Assembly: GCF_000523275.1 (NCBI RefSeq)
Contig: NZ_ATHQ01000001.1
Span: 652,501 to 716,500 of the forward strand
Reading direction: 5' to 3'
DNA from: Lebetimonas sp. JH292
GTDB taxonomy: Bacteria > Campylobacterota > Campylobacteria > Campylobacterales > Nautiliaceae
Length of the DNA: 64,000 nucleotides
Every line of letters starts with the position of its first letter. Positions within the stretch are counted from its first letter, which is position 1. This document shows positions 36,814-46,516 of this stretch, piece by piece. A program made the translations under genes and the position numbers. Under the pieces are notes generated by a model. The model was not told the DNA's origin, did not search any database, and was given only the letters and a program-made list of their open reading frames with translations.

Positions 36814-37597
36814 TGCATTTATTTATACAATCAATGTCTTTTAAAATGGTTTCCAACGTTTCAGGCGTAATCATATTAGGTCCGTCGCTTAAAGCCTCAT
36901 CTGGATTGTAATGTGTTTCAAAGAAAAATCCGTCAACCCCAACCGCTGCGGCAGCTTTACTTAAATATGGCACGAATTCCCTTTTACCGCTGCTTTTTCC
37001 CCCGGCGCCGCCCGGCATCTGAACGCTGTGTGTTGCATCAAAAATAACAGGTGCGTAATTTCTCATAATAACCAGACTTCTCATATCAACCACTAAATTT
37101 CCATATCCGAATGTGGTGCCTCTTTCAGTTAACCATACATCGTATTTTTTTGAATTTTCGTATGTGGCTTCTTTTATCCCTCTTGTTTCAAGCACTTTTA
37201 AAACAGAATATTTCATATCGGCCGGATTCATAAACTGGCCTTTTTTAATATTAACTATTTTATCTGTTTTTGCGGCTTCGGTTAATAAATCCGTCTGGCG
37301 GCAAAGAAACGCCGGAATTTGAAGAACATCCACAACCTCAGCTGCTTTTTGAACCTGCCATGTTTCATGAACATCAGTTAAAAGTTTGTATCCGAATTTT
37401 TCTTTTACTGCATTTAATATCTCAAGCCCCTTGTCAATTCCGGGGCCTCTATAAGAATTTAATGAAGTTCTGTTGGCTTTATCAAAGCTTGCTTTAAAAT
37501 AAAAATCGTATTTTTCTTTGTATGGTTTTAGATATTCCGCAATTTTAAAAATCTGTTCTTTACTTTCTATTACGCAGGGTCCTGAAATTAATATCAT
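36809..37597 (-). CDS. kdsA: 3-deoxy-D-manno-octulosonate 8-phosphate synthase
   Basis: A 262-residue TIM-barrel enzyme condensing PEP with arabinose-5-phosphate for the LPS inner core. [20 protein letters not shown] at the start, [53 protein letters not shown] and [14 protein letters not shown] are all KdsA motifs. The Cys in the AFLCRQT strand suggests the metal-dependent class may apply, but the N-terminal metal Cys is not clearly placed. Precedes ribH and nusB. Confidence 0.96.
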   Translation of the reverse strand: MILISGPCVIESKEQIFKIAEYLKPYKEKYDFYFKASFDKANRTSLNSYRGPGIDKGLEILNAVKEKFGYKLLTDVHETWQVQKAAEVVDVLQIPAFLCRQTDLLTEAAKTDKIVNIKKGQFMNPADMKYSVLKVLETRGIKEATYENSKKYDVWLTERGTTFGYGNLVVDMRSLVIMRNYAPVIFDATHSVQMPGGAGGKSSGKREFVPYLSKAAAAVGVDGFFFETHYNPDEALSDGPNMITPETLETILKDIDCINKCK

Positions 37598-37644
37598 AAG
37601 CTGCCTTTTTTTGGTATGATTATAACATAATAAAAAGGAGCTGA

Positions 37645-39714
37645 ATGACCAGAAAAGTTAAAAAAATATCTTTGCAGATTTTTTTATTGCCTATTTTAAT
37701 GACACTATTTGCGGTTGTTGTTTCTTATGTTTCTGTTTTTATCACGCTTGATGGTTATTTTAAAAAACAGCAGATTCAAACTCAAAAAGAATTTTTCAAA
37801 GACCTTAAAACAACTACCAAAATCAGGGTTGATATAGCTTATAATATTTTAGCCACAATATATAATGAAGAAATTCAAAAATGTAATGAACAGCATATTC
37901 CAAAAAATATTTGTAAACAGAAAATTTTAAAAAAAATAGTAAAAATTTTTGATAATTTCAGATGGCCCAACAAAGGTTATATTTTTATTTTGGATTTTTA
38001 CGGAAACACATTATATCATCCCGACCATGGTTTAATGAAAATAAACAGATGGAATTTAACAAGAAACGGAATAAAAGTGTTTCAGCTTTTGGTAAATGAA
38101 GCCAAAAAACATCCTGACGGAACATATGTAAGATATTTGGGATACAATTTTAACAAAAAGCCTGTGTGGAAAGTTTCTTATGTTAAAGTTTTTAAACCGT
38201 TTGACGCATTGGTGGGAAGCGGGGTATATATTAATTTTTTGAATGAAAGATTGGTGGAACTTCAAAAAAAACAGCAGCAGTTATTTAAAGAAATGAGTAA
38301 AAAATTAAAAATTTTCAGTTTTTTAATTTTATTTGTTTCTTTAATTATTTCATATATTCTGGCAAAAATAGTTCAAAAAATGTTTTTGGATTATGAAAAA
38401 GAAATTGAAAAAGAACAGTTAAAAATAAGAGAAAAAAGCATTACGGACAATTTAACAGGGCTTTTTAACAGAAATTATTTAAAATATGTATTTGGAATAT
38501 TACAGGCTAAAATTAAAAGAGAAAATAAAAAACTGGCCATTTTGTTTATAGATTTGGATTACTTTAAAGAAGTTAATGACACTTTGGGACATAAATATGG
38601 AGATATCTTATTAAAGGTAATTTCAAAAAGATTAAAAAATGTTTTAAGAAAAGACGATATTTTAATCAGATTCGGCGGGGATGAGTTTCTTGTTTTTATT
38701 CCTTATAATAAAATTGATGAGGTTTTAATTGTTATTGACAGGCTTAAAAAGGCTATAAAAGAAAAAATTTTAATAAACACTAAAGAAATTAATATAGATT
38801 CGAGCATAGGTGTTTCTGTTTATCCGGTTGACAGCGAAGATTTGAATGATTTGATTAAATATGCCGATATGGCAATGTATGAAGCAAAAAGAAAAGGTAA
38901 AGGAAATTTTGAATTTTATAAAAAAGAGTTAGGTGAAAAAATTAAAGAAAAAACCGAATTAAAAAGGGATTTAATAAAAGCAATAGAAAATGAAGAGTTT
39001 GATATTTATTTTCAGCCGAAAGTTTCAAAAGATGAACACTTATATGGAAGTGAAGTGCTGATAAGATGGAATCATCCTAAAAAAGGTCTGTTAACTCCCG
39101 ATAAATTTTTGCAAATCGCATATGAAAAAAAATTAATCAAAAATATTGATTTAATTGTGCTGAAAAAAGCTATCAATCAATATATAAAATGGCAGGAAGA
39201 TGGTTATAATCCCGGGAAAATCAGCTGCAATATTACTATGATAGATTTGCAGGACAATAATTTTATAAATCAAATAGAAGCTGTTTTGAACGATAATGAT
39301 TTTGATTCTAAAAATCTGATTTTAGAAGTTACAGAAGAGAGTATAATGAAAAATCCACAAAAAAGTGTTGGTTGTTTAAACAGGCTGAGAAATTTGGGAA
39401 TAGGAATTTCCATTGACGATTTTGGGACAGGTTATTCATCTTTATCATACCTTAAAAAATTTCCGTTAACAGAATTGAAGATAGACAAAACTTTTGTAAA
39501 AGATATAAGTATAGACAGGGATGACGAAGAAATAGTGAGAATTATTATTTTACTTGGAAGAGTCCTTAATTTATCAATTGTCGCAGAAGGGGTTGAAACA
39601 AACAGACAAAAGGAATTTTTATTATTGGAAGGTGTTGACATTATTCAAGGATATTTGTATTCTCCCCCGATTAACGCAGAAGAATTTGAAGAAAAATTTC
39701 TAAAAGGATTTTAA
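37645..39714 (+). CDS. Membrane Cache-GGDEF-EAL cyclic-di-GMP protein
   Basis: A 689-residue signalling protein. TM1 at about 10-32, a periplasmic single Cache (sCache_2-like) domain (about 35-205) with [23 protein letters not shown]2 near 222-242, then a GGDEF domain with intact FGGDEF and an upstream RKDD inhibitory-site motif, and an EAL domain. In the EAL part the signature is EVLIRW (E-V-L), with [27 protein letters not shown] and VAEGVE all present, so phosphodiesterase activity is plausible. Both activities may exist; which dominates is not readable. AAAAAGGAG precedes the start and dapF overlaps its stop. Confidence 0.93.
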   Translation: MTRKVKKISLQIFLLPILMTLFAVVVSYVSVFITLDGYFKKQQIQTQKEFFKDLKTTTKIRVDIAYNILATIYNEEIQKCNEQHIPKNICKQKILKKIVKIFDNFRWPNKGYIFILDFYGNTLYHPDHGLMKINRWNLTRNGIKVFQLLVNEAKKHPDGTYVRYLGYNFNKKPVWKVSYVKVFKPFDALVGSGVYINFLNERLVELQKKQQQLFKEMSKKLKIFSFLILFVSLIISYILAKIVQKMFLDYEKEIEKEQLKIREKSITDNLTGLFNRNYLKYVFGILQAKIKRENKKLAILFIDLDYFKEVNDTLGHKYGDILLKVISKRLKNVLRKDDILIRFGGDEFLVFIPYNKIDEVLIVIDRLKKAIKEKILINTKEINIDSSIGVSVYPVDSEDLNDLIKYADMAMYEAKRKGKGNFEFYKKELGEKIKEKTELKRDLIKAIENEEFDIYFQPKVSKDEHLYGSEVLIRWNHPKKGLLTPDKFLQIAYEKKLIKNIDLIVLKKAINQYIKWQEDGYNPGKISCNITMIDLQDNNFINQIEAVLNDNDFDSKNLILEVTEESIMKNPQKSVGCLNRLRNLGIGISIDDFGTGYSSLSYLKKFPLTELKIDKTFVKDISIDRDDEEIVRIIILLGRVLNLSIVAEGVETNRQKEFLLLEGVDIIQGYLYSPPINAEEFEEKFLKGF

Positions 39715-40472
39715 TGGTTGTAAGTAAATATAATGCAAGTGGAAACGATTTTGTAATTTTTCATACATTTAAAAAAATAAACAGAAGTAATCTGGCAAAA
39801 GCTTTATGCGACAGATTCGAAGGGATAGGAGCGGACGGTCTTATTGTAATTTTACCTCATGATAAATATGATTTTGAATGGCAGTTTTATAATTCAGACG
39901 GAAGTGAGGCTGAAATGTGTGGGAACGGGAGCAGGGCGGCCGCTCATTATGCGTATTATAATAATCTTACAGATAATAAAATGCGGTTTTTAACCCTTGC
40001 AGGAGTTATAGAGGCGCATGTAGAAGGAAATATTGTAAAAACACAGTTGAGTCCTTATAAATTTATTGGAAAATATGAAGATTTTGGGGAAAAATTTACA
40101 ATATATAATACAGGAGTGCCTCATATTGTAATTTTAGAAGATATAAATAATTTTGATAAAAAATTAGCTAAGAATTTAAGAGAAAAATATAATGCAAATG
40201 TAAACTGGGCCGAAGTTAGGGATAATAAACTTTTTGTAAGAACTTATGAAAGAGGAGTTGAAGATGAAACACTTGCATGCGGTACGGGTATGTGTGCAAG
40301 CTTTTTGGTTGCGAGAGATAATAATTTAATAAAGGACAGTATAAAGGTTTATCCAAAAAGCAAGGAAGAGCTTGAAATTATTATAAATAATGACAGACTT
40401 TATTTAAAAGGAAAAGTAAAACAGTGTTTTACTGCGGTATTGGAGGGAAAAAATGAAAGGGATTTTATGTGA
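39714..40472 (+). CDS. dapF: Diaminopimelate epimerase
   Basis: A 252-residue cofactor-independent racemase making meso-DAP for peptidoglycan and lysine. The two catalytic cysteines lie in SEAEMCGNGSRAAAHYA and ETLACGTGMCAS, in the two symmetric halves; the start VVSKYNASGNDFVIF is the family hallmark. Start overlaps the GGDEF-EAL stop by one base. The last 20 bases overlap the next gene. Confidence 0.96.
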   Translation: MVVSKYNASGNDFVIFHTFKKINRSNLAKALCDRFEGIGADGLIVILPHDKYDFEWQFYNSDGSEAEMCGNGSRAAAHYAYYNNLTDNKMRFLTLAGVIEAHVEGNIVKTQLSPYKFIGKYEDFGEKFTIYNTGVPHIVILEDINNFDKKLAKNLREKYNANVNWAEVRDNKLFVRTYERGVEDETLACGTGMCASFLVARDNNLIKDSIKVYPKSKEELEIIINNDRLYLKGKVKQCFTAVLEGKNERDFM

Positions 40473-41184
40473 TATAGGAGGGGTTTTATATGAAGGAAAT
40501 AAAGTAATTGACGGGGCGATAGAGACAATAGATTATTTGAAAAGCAGGTATAAAATCAGATTTTTGTCTAATTCTTCAAGAAACACACCTGAAAAAATTT
40601 ATGAAAAACTTAAAAATTTTGGATTCAATATTGAAAGAAAAGAAATTTTCACTGCCCTTTACGCAGTTAAGAAATATTTAATTAAACATGGCAAAAAAGC
40701 CTTTATAATAGCAACGGACGAGGCGGAAGAATATTTAAAAGAGTTAAAAGGTGAGGGCAGTGTGGTAATAGCGGACGCATATAAAAATTTTTCTTATGAC
40801 AATTTGAATATTGCTTTTAGAAAAATAATGGACGGTGCCGAATTTCTGGCAACGAATAAAAACAGATATTTTAAAGACAACGGCGGGTTGTCACTTGATG
40901 CGGGGGCATTTGTAAATGCATTGGAATATTCAAGCGAAATTGAGGCTAAAATACTTGGAAAACCAAGCTGTGAATTTTTTAATGAAGCAATAGATGATAT
41001 GGAATTAAATAAAAACGAGGTAATAATGATAGGAGATGATATCGAAAGTGATATAACAGGCGCTAAAAAATGTGGGATTAAAACAGTTTTGGTAAAAACA
41101 GGCAAATTTAAAAAAGCCGATTTGAAAAAAGCAAAACCGGACTTTTTAATTGAATCAATAAAAGAAATAGTAAGTATTTTATAA
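40453..41184 (+). CDS. HAD-IIA phosphatase, LHPP/HDHD2-like
   Basis: A 243-residue haloacid-dehalogenase-type phosphatase. Motif I is CDIGGVLYEG, motif II SNSSRN, motif III region KKYLIKHGKKAFII, and motif IV MIGDDIESDITGAKKCG. Motif I lacks the second Asp of the usual DxD; the DIxGVLY pattern matches the LHPP/HDHD2 subgroup, which includes a phospho-lysine/phospho-histidine pyrophosphatase. Substrate undetermined. GGAGGG lies just before the ATG, inside dapF. Confidence 0.82.
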   Translation: MKGILCDIGGVLYEGNKVIDGAIETIDYLKSRYKIRFLSNSSRNTPEKIYEKLKNFGFNIERKEIFTALYAVKKYLIKHGKKAFIIATDEAEEYLKELKGEGSVVIADAYKNFSYDNLNIAFRKIMDGAEFLATNKNRYFKDNGGLSLDAGAFVNALEYSSEIEAKILGKPSCEFFNEAIDDMELNKNEVIMIGDDIESDITGAKKCGIKTVLVKTGKFKKADLKKAKPDFLIESIKEIVSIL

Positions 41185-41232
41185 ATTTTTTTGTTTTTGA
41201 TACAATTCTAAGTAAATTGACGAAGGAAAATT

Positions 41233-41652
41233 ATGCATTTTAATATAGAAAATTCTATAGCTCTTAAATTATCCAATACACTCAATTCTTTAAGAAAAGC
41301 TTTTAACAAGGAAATTAAAGATTTTGGTATATCAAGTGAGCAATATGCATTTCTTAAATTGATAAGCATTAAAAATTTAACGCCTTCTGAAATTGCGGAT
41401 ATTTTAAATAAAGATAAAGCAGCCATAACAAGATTTATTATTGCGTTGGAAAAAAAAGATTTAATAAAAAAGGAAAATATAGATAAACGTTCTTATAAAT
41501 TAATATTAAAAGAAAAAGGCAGAAAAATTTTAGATAAAGTTGATAAAAAAGCTTTGGAATTTAGAAAAAAAATAGAACAGAATATACCGGAAGAAAAAAT
41601 TGGGTGTTTGTTTGAAACATTGGGAAAAATAGAAAAAATAATGAAGGAATGA
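41233..41652 (+). CDS. MarR-family transcriptional regulator
   Basis: A 139-residue winged-helix dimer. FGISSEQYAFLKLISIKNLTPSEIADILNKDKAAITRFIIALEKKDLIKKENIDKRSYKLILKEKGRKILDKV contains the recognition helix and the D-K-R-S wing typical of MarR. GAAGGAAA precedes the ATG. It is directly followed (one base) by a periplasmic chaperone gene, a possible target. Ligand unknown. Confidence 0.88.
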   Translation: MHFNIENSIALKLSNTLNSLRKAFNKEIKDFGISSEQYAFLKLISIKNLTPSEIADILNKDKAAITRFIIALEKKDLIKKENIDKRSYKLILKEKGRKILDKVDKKALEFRKKIEQNIPEEKIGCLFETLGKIEKIMKE

Positions 41653-41653
41653 A

Positions 41654-42469
41654 ATGAAAAAATATTTATTAATAGGATTGTTGATTATGGGTCTAAATGC
41701 TAAAACAGTTGACAAAGTTATTGCAAATGTGGAGGGTGAGCCCATTACTTCATATGAGTTAAACAGTTTTGCCAAAAACAGTAATCTCTCTAAAGAAAAG
41801 GCTTTGTCTGTTTTGATTGATCAAAAATTAATTGAAAGTGAAATAAAAAAAAGAGGAATAAATGTGGACGATTTTGAAATAGAAAATGAAATGGAGAAAA
41901 TTGCAAAACAAAACGGTATGGATTTGTTTCAGTTTAAAAATATATTGACCCAAAAAGGCAAACTAAATAAATTAAGAAAAGAGATAAAAAACAATCTTTT
42001 GAAAAGAAAATTGTTTGAGCAGATTATTCAGACCAAACTTAGAATTGCACCAAGCGAAATAACGGATTATTATAAAAAGCATAAAAAAGATTTTACTATT
42101 TTTGATTCCATTCAGGTTATAAAATATTCTGCCAATAATCCTGAACTTTTGAAAAAGATAAAAGAAAATCCGTTAATAAACAATCCCTTAATAAGTACCA
42201 AAAATTTGGTTTTAAATTCTGATAATATGCCTTTATCGCTTATTTTTATTTTAAAAGATATAAAAGAGGGTGGATATTCCCCTATTTTCAACGACGGGGC
42301 AAATTATTCTATGTTTTATGTTGTAAAAAAAGAAGGTGAAAAAACAATGCCTTTGGAAAAAGTAAAAAACTTAATTTACTCAAAATTGGCCCAGCAAAAA
42401 CAGGAAATCATTTTAAAAACATATTTTGATAGGCTTAAAAACAGGGCTGATATAGAAATATTTAACTAA
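41654..42469 (+). CDS. SurA/PEB4-like periplasmic chaperone
   Basis: A 271-residue exported protein. Signal peptide MKKYLLIGLLIMGLNAK, then VDKVIANVEGEPITSYELNSF, which is the conserved SurA_N start, a helical chaperone core, and a C-terminal part that would hold a parvulin-type PPIase domain but shows no strong parvulin motif (EGGYSPIF resembles the GxL/SPVF edge). PEB4/CBF2 proteins of Campylobacter are the closest match by layout. Helps outer-membrane protein folding. It overlaps the convergent gene by eight bases. Confidence 0.78.
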   Translation: MKKYLLIGLLIMGLNAKTVDKVIANVEGEPITSYELNSFAKNSNLSKEKALSVLIDQKLIESEIKKRGINVDDFEIENEMEKIAKQNGMDLFQFKNILTQKGKLNKLRKEIKNNLLKRKLFEQIIQTKLRIAPSEITDYYKKHKKDFTIFDSIQVIKYSANNPELLKKIKENPLINNPLISTKNLVLNSDNMPLSLIFILKDIKEGGYSPIFNDGANYSMFYVVKKEGEKTMPLEKVKNLIYSKLAQQKQEIILKTYFDRLKNRADIEIFN

Positions 42470-42806
42470 CCCTGCAGCTTTTAGCTTCTATATTCCCCTC
42501 TATTTTTTTTGGTTTTTTATTCTCATATTTATAAATTTCATAATTTATATCTCTGTTTTTTAAAATATTTTTTATTTTTTCTTTTTCTTTTGTTAGAATT
42601 GCTACCCCGCAATCTTTAAAAATATCATTTGGGACAGGAATTGATTTTATATTTTCTTTTTGTAAAATTTTTTCAGCTTTTAACCCTGATTCAATTGAAT
42701 CAAAATGAAAATAATAATATTCATTAAGATTATCATGTATTAATTTATAATAAAATTCTTTTAAATGAAGTCTTATCCCATCTGCTAAATATTTAAGTTC
42801 AGCCAT
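42462..42806 (-). CDS. DUF3343 protein (putative Se/S carrier-like)
   Basis: A 114-residue protein. [41 protein letters not shown] matches the DUF3343 family, named as putative Se/S carrier because a conserved Cys (here in DCGVAI) sits in a CG(V/L)A motif and relatives neighbour selenium or sulfur genes. The first 30 residues are an extra helical lead. No selenium gene is adjacent: it overlaps rlmN by eight bases. Confidence 0.72.
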   Translation of the reverse strand: MAELKYLADGIRLHLKEFYYKLIHDNLNEYYYFHFDSIESGLKAEKILQKENIKSIPVPNDIFKDCGVAILTKEKEKIKNILKNRDINYEIYKYENKKPKKIEGNIEAKSCRVS

Positions 42807-43842
42807 TTTTTTCCTTTAATTTTTTTTCTCTCAGTTGACCGCAGGCAGCTGAAATATCCATTCCCTTACTTTTTCTTATTGTACACATAATTCCTTTATT
42901 TATCAGATAATCTTGGAACTTTTTCATACTTTCTTCGTCAGGCCTTTTAAAATCTGTTCCGGGATAGGGGTTAAAATAAATCAAATTAACCTTACTTGGA
43001 ATTCCGTTTAATAATTTTACCAATTTTTTAGCGGCATTTATGTCATCATTTACATTTTTAATAACTAAATATTCAAACATTACTTTTTTTCTTTTGTCTA
43101 TTGGAAATTCTTTAATGGCGTCTATAACGCTTTTGATGTTATATGCTTTATTCATAGGAATTAGTTTTTCTCTTGTTTCATCATCAACAGCATGAAGGGA
43201 AATTGCTAAATTAACCCCTAAATTTTCTTCTCCCAATTTTTTTATTTTTGGTGCAATACCGGAAGTTGAGACAGTTTGTCTTCTTGTTGAAATATTCATC
43301 CCGTCCGGATGTGAAATAATTTTAATTGCTTTTATTAAATTATTATAATTATCAAGAGGTTCGCCCATACCCATATAAACAATATTTAGTGCTTTGTTCT
43401 CATCAAAATTTTTAAATTTTTTCATCCACCAGACTTGTCCGACAATTTCCCCTGCGCTTAAATTTCTAACAAATCCCCCTTTTGCAGTCAAACAAAAAGC
43501 ACATCCAACTTTACATCCAACTTGAGTTGAAACGCATACTGTATATTTGTTCTCTTTCATTTTAATTAGCACTGTTTCCACCGTTCTTCCGTCAATTAAC
43601 TTAAATAAAAATTTTTCTGTCTCATCACTTGAAATCTCATGGTTTATAAGTTCAAATGGATTTATTATAAATTCTTTTGAAAGTTTTTCTCTTAAAATTT
43701 TTGGAATATTTTGCATTTTTTCAAATTCATCTATATATTTTCTGTATATCCACTGGTATAATTGTTTTATTCTGAATTTTGGCTCAATTCCCATTTCGAG
43801 CAGTTCTTCAGGTAAATAATCCATAAACTGTTTTTTAAGCAT
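42799..43842 (-). CDS. rlmN: Dual-specificity RNA methyltransferase RlmN
   Basis: A 347-residue radical-SAM enzyme that methylates C2 of A2503 in 23S rRNA (and A37 of some tRNAs). The Fe-S motif is [14 protein letters not shown] (CxxxCxxC), with VCVSTQVG just before, [26 protein letters not shown], and the C-terminal catalytic Cys in [12 protein letters not shown]. Full length. It overlaps the next upstream gene by eight bases. Confidence 0.97.
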   Translation of the reverse strand: MLKKQFMDYLPEELLEMGIEPKFRIKQLYQWIYRKYIDEFEKMQNIPKILREKLSKEFIINPFELINHEISSDETEKFLFKLIDGRTVETVLIKMKENKYTVCVSTQVGCKVGCAFCLTAKGGFVRNLSAGEIVGQVWWMKKFKNFDENKALNIVYMGMGEPLDNYNNLIKAIKIISHPDGMNISTRRQTVSTSGIAPKIKKLGEENLGVNLAISLHAVDDETREKLIPMNKAYNIKSVIDAIKEFPIDKRKKVMFEYLVIKNVNDDINAAKKLVKLLNGIPSKVNLIYFNPYPGTDFKRPDEESMKKFQDYLINKGIMCTIRKSKGMDISAACGQLREKKLKEKNG

Positions 43843-44392
43843 TAATTTCCTTTATTATTTTTTCATCAGTTAGATATTTAATTAATTTTTCTTTTGCTTT
43901 TTTTATATTTCGGCTGTATTCTTTATGTGCATTTTTAAAACAGTAATTTGTAATTACAAAAATGCCAATTGCGGGAATATTAAATTCTTTTGCCACTTTG
44001 AGTACAGAAAAAAATTCCATATTTTCAGCATCAATATTCAATGAAAGATATTTTTTTGAAATTTTTTTACTTGTTGTTATATAATTTGATGAATTTATAA
44101 TTGTTTCACGTGAAACAGAAAGAGAAATTACATTTTCAATCGGTGTGTAACATTTTTGATTTAAAAGACAGTGTTCTATATTTGAAGCGGTTTTTGTTTT
44201 TATTATTTCAAAAGGTTTTATTTTTCCATAACTTCCGGCACTGCCTATGAATATTATAATATCAGGTTTGTCAAAAAGACACAATCTTGTCAAATTTACA
44301 GCACTTTCTATCAGTCCTATACCAATAGGATAAGCGAAATTAAAAACTTCCTGATTTCCGGCTGAAATAATCACCGATTTTTTATTTTTCAT
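43835..44392 (-). CDS. Purine-nucleoside phosphorylase-like protein
   Basis: A 185-residue member of the PNP/UDP phosphorylase (MtnN) superfamily: [21 protein letters not shown] is the GSAG phosphate/ribose motif and [34 protein letters not shown] is the substrate motif with the D-x-E-x-x-(E) pattern. It is shorter than MtnN or DeoD (about 230), matching the short Campylobacterota homologues. The substrate is not certain. It contains a perfect parS site (44102-44117), where the codons read S-V-S-R-E-T. Confidence 0.75.
   Translation of the reverse strand: MKNKKSVIISAGNQEVFNFAYPIGIGLIESAVNLTRLCLFDKPDIIIFIGSAGSYGKIKPFEIIKTKTASNIEHCLLNQKCYTPIENVISLSVSRETIINSSNYITTSKKISKKYLSLNIDAENMEFFSVLKVAKEFNIPAIGIFVITNYCFKNAHKEYSRNIKKAKEKLIKYLTDEKIIKEINA
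44102..44117 (+). promoter_or_regulatory. parS centromere site, perfect 16-bp
   Basis: TGTTTCACGTGAAACA, the full chromosomal parS palindrome bound by ParB. It lies inside the phosphorylase-like gene about 10 kb from dnaA. A 16-bp perfect match has a negligible chance expectation in 64 kb. Confidence 0.93.
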
Positions 44393-44416
44393 TGTTATTC
44401 TCCATTTATTATAAAT

Positions 44417-44432
44417 AGTTTCACGTGAAACA
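44417..44432 (+). promoter_or_regulatory. Second parS site, 15 of 16
   Basis: AGTTTCACGTGAAACA: only the first base departs from the parS consensus. Intergenic, 315 bases from the first site, between the phosphorylase-like gene and the exported protein gene. Confidence 0.9.
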
Positions 44433-44433
44433 T

Positions 44434-44910
44434 TTATTTACAATCCAATGTAATTTTATATCTTAATTTTATTTCTGTCGGTTTTAAAACAATTTTTTCC
44501 TCGTCCGAATTTAAAAAAATAATATTTTTTATTTTACATGATTTATAAATGTTTGATAGTTTTTTAATAATTTGATACTGAAATTGGTCCATATCAACAA
44601 CGGCAATTTTAATGTATTTAAATTTTGCGTCTTTTGGGGCATAAAATTTATTATTCAGGTAATTTTCAACTTCTCTGGTATCTTTTATAATATAACAACC
44701 GTTTTTTGTTCTGTAAAATTTAAAAGGAAATATTAAATTTTCTTTTGTCTGAATTAAAACGGCATCTTCATTTGGAATAATAAATTTTTTTTCTATTTTT
44801 ATAAATTTAACATTAAAAGCATTTAAAATTAAAGGTAACAATAAAATTATTTTCCATTTTCCATCATAGCCGCTTTTCAAGCGGCCAGATGAGCAAAGCT
44901 CATTTTTCAT
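44434..44910 (-). CDS. Exported protein of unknown function whose 5' end is a repeat element
   Basis: A protein of up to 158 residues. From residue about 19 on it looks like a normal exported protein: KWKIILLLPLILNAFNVKFI is a signal-peptide-like segment, followed by beta-rich sequence with IPNEDAVLIQTKENLIFPFKF and VDMDQFQYQI. The first 18 residues (MKNELCSSGRLKSGYDG) are encoded by the heptamer tract plus GC-rich hairpin at 44846-44936, which supplies the only in-frame ATG; a TTG in the hydrophobic core is the other option. I do not recognise the family. It sits fourteen bases after hisF. Confidence 0.6.
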   Translation of the reverse strand: MKNELCSSGRLKSGYDGKWKIILLLPLILNAFNVKFIKIEKKFIIPNEDAVLIQTKENLIFPFKFYRTKNGCYIIKDTREVENYLNNKFYAPKDAKFKYIKIAVVDMDQFQYQIIKKLSNIYKSCKIKNIIFLNSDEEKIVLKPTEIKLRYKITLDCK

Positions 44911-44936
44911 TTTTCATTCTCCATTTAAATTCTCAC
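44846..44936 (-). repeat. 7-bp periodic tract interrupted by the GC-rich hairpin
   Basis: Plus strand left arm ATTATTT, TCCATTT, TCCATCA (to 44866); right arm ATTTTTC, ATTTTTC, ATTCTCC, ATTTAAA, TTCTCAC (44902-44936). The two arms flank a 35-base GC-rich element. It spans the end of hisF and the start of the exported-protein gene. Confidence 0.7.
44867..44901 (-). repeat. GC-rich hairpin element, copy 2
   Basis: On the minus strand the core is GGCCGCTTGAAAAGCGGC (44886 down to 44869), identical to copy 1 at 13430-13447. It is preceded, as there, by TGAGCTT; here ATGAGC and GCTCAT (44889-44903) form an additional small stem with a three-base loop. Confidence 0.72.
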
Positions 44937-45686
44937 GCTTATATTGTTTTGCTGTAAATATTTTTTAAGGTCCATTATCTCTATTTCTCTAAAATGAAAA
45001 ATACTTGCCGCTAATGCAGCATCTGCCGAATGTTCAAAAACTTCTTTGAAATGCTCCATTTTTCCTGCCCCTCCGCTGGCAATAACAGGTACGTTGAGCA
45101 TTTTTGAAATAATTTCCGTTATTTGAATATCAAATCCTGCTTTTGTCCCGTCTGTATCCATTGATGTTAAAAGTATTTCCCCCGCACCTCTGTCTACTAC
45201 CTCCTTTGCCCAGATAATAGCATCAAGTCCTGTGTCTTCACGGCCTCCTTTTATAAAAACATTCCATTTTTGAGGCGCTACTTTTTTTACATCTATTGCA
45301 ACTACTATACACTGGCTTCCAAATCTTTTCGCCCCTTCATTTATAAAATCCGGATTTTTTACAGCGGCTGAATTTACTGAAACCTTATCGCATCCCACGT
45401 TTAATAAATTATAAATATCATCAAGTTCGCTTATACCCCCTCCTACTGTTAAAGGTATAAAAACTTCTTTTGCCACGTTTTTGATAATATCAATTATAGG
45501 TTTTCTTTTTTCATGGCTTGCGTTTATATCAAGAAAAGTCAGTTCATCCGCTCCTTCTTCATTATATCTTATTGCAGCTTCAACAGGGTCACCTGCATCG
45601 CGCAAGCCTACAAAATTTACCCCTTTTACAACCCTTCCTTCTTTAACATCAAGACAGGGAATTATTCTTTTTGCAAAATATTCCAT
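44925..45686 (-). CDS. hisF: Imidazole glycerol phosphate synthase, cyclase subunit
   Basis: A 253-residue TIM barrel, histidine pathway, working with His[31 protein letters not shown] is the HisF start with the catalytic Asp in [18 protein letters not shown] and [13 protein letters not shown] are the phosphate loops, and [16 protein letters not shown] carries the second catalytic Asp. Divergent from rsmA. Its last codons lie in the heptamer tract. Confidence 0.97.
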   Translation of the reverse strand: MEYFAKRIIPCLDVKEGRVVKGVNFVGLRDAGDPVEAAIRYNEEGADELTFLDINASHEKRKPIIDIIKNVAKEVFIPLTVGGGISELDDIYNLLNVGCDKVSVNSAAVKNPDFINEGAKRFGSQCIVVAIDVKKVAPQKWNVFIKGGREDTGLDAIIWAKEVVDRGAGEILLTSMDTDGTKAGFDIQITEIISKMLNVPVIASGGAGKMEHFKEVFEHSADAALAASIFHFREIEIMDLKKYLQQNNISVRI

Positions 45687-45742
45687 AAAAAACCTTTTTT
45701 GTTATAATTTTAACATACTTTACATTATAAAAAGGATATGTT

Positions 45743-46516
45743 ATAATCAGAGCAAAGAAAAAATTTGGCCAAAATTTTTTAAAAGATAAATATTATTTGG
45801 AAAAAATCGTCGAAGCGATGCCCAATACTCAAAATTTAATTATAGAGATTGGGCCTGGCTTAGGCGATTTAACGGAAAAGTTGCTGGAAAAAAGAAAAGT
45901 GACAGCAATAGAAATTGATAAAGATTTGTGTGAAATTTTAAAAGATAAATTTCCAAACTTAAATCTAATTTGTGGTGATGTTCTTGAATTTTGGAAAAAG
46001 GGTTCTTTGGCTGAAGAAAATTATGATTTGATTGCAAATTTACCGTATTATATAGCAACAAATATAATTTTAAAAGCCCTTAAAGATAAAAACGCAAAAA
46101 ATATTTTGGTTTTAATCCAAAAAGAAGTGGCAGATAAATTCAGTGCGAAAACAGGCAATAGAAATTATTCTTCTTTGGCTGTTTTGGCAAGCAGTGTTGC
46201 AAAAGTAAAAAAATTGTTTGATATACCTCCCGGGGCGTTTGTTCCTGCTCCGAAGGTGACAAGTAGTGTAATTTTATTTGAAAAGTTTAAAGAAAGCTTT
46301 AATGAGGAGTTTGCTAAATTTTTAAAAATAGCATTTAGTAATCCCAGAAAAACACTCAGTAAGAATTTATCTGCAACAGGGCTGAATTTGAAAGATTTTG
46401 AACTTGATCCGAAATTAAGACCTCACCAGGTAGACGGCTTAACTTTTTTCCGGCTCTTTTCCGCGCTAAAGGAAAGGAGTAAGAATGGAAGAAAACAAAA
46501 ACGAAAATCTCAGTAA
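45743..46516 (+). CDS. rsmA: 16S rRNA dimethyladenosine transferase RsmA (KsgA), start disturbed
   Basis: Dimethylates A1518 and A1519 of 16S rRNA. IRAKKKFGQNFLKDKYYLEKIVEA is the conserved N-terminus and it is in frame, but no ATG, GTG or TTG opens it: upstream codons are TAT GTT ATA ATC AGA. ATA at 45743 is seven bases after AAAGG and is used here. An ATG at 45738 is one frame off; one extra G (ATGGTT) would give MVIIRAKK. TTG at 45797 would lose the conserved start. Downstream motifs IIEIGPGLGDLTEKLL, DLIANLPYYIATNI (NLPY) and PPGAFVPAPKVTS are intact. It overlaps rnj by 32 bases, as this pair is linked in Helicobacter. Confidence 0.88.
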   Translation: MIRAKKKFGQNFLKDKYYLEKIVEAMPNTQNLIIEIGPGLGDLTEKLLEKRKVTAIEIDKDLCEILKDKFPNLNLICGDVLEFWKKGSLAEENYDLIANLPYYIATNIILKALKDKNAKNILVLIQKEVADKFSAKTGNRNYSSLAVLASSVAKVKKLFDIPPGAFVPAPKVTSSVILFEKFKESFNEEFAKFLKIAFSNPRKTLSKNLSATGLNLKDFELDPKLRPHQVDGLTFFRLFSALKERSKNGRKQKRKSQ

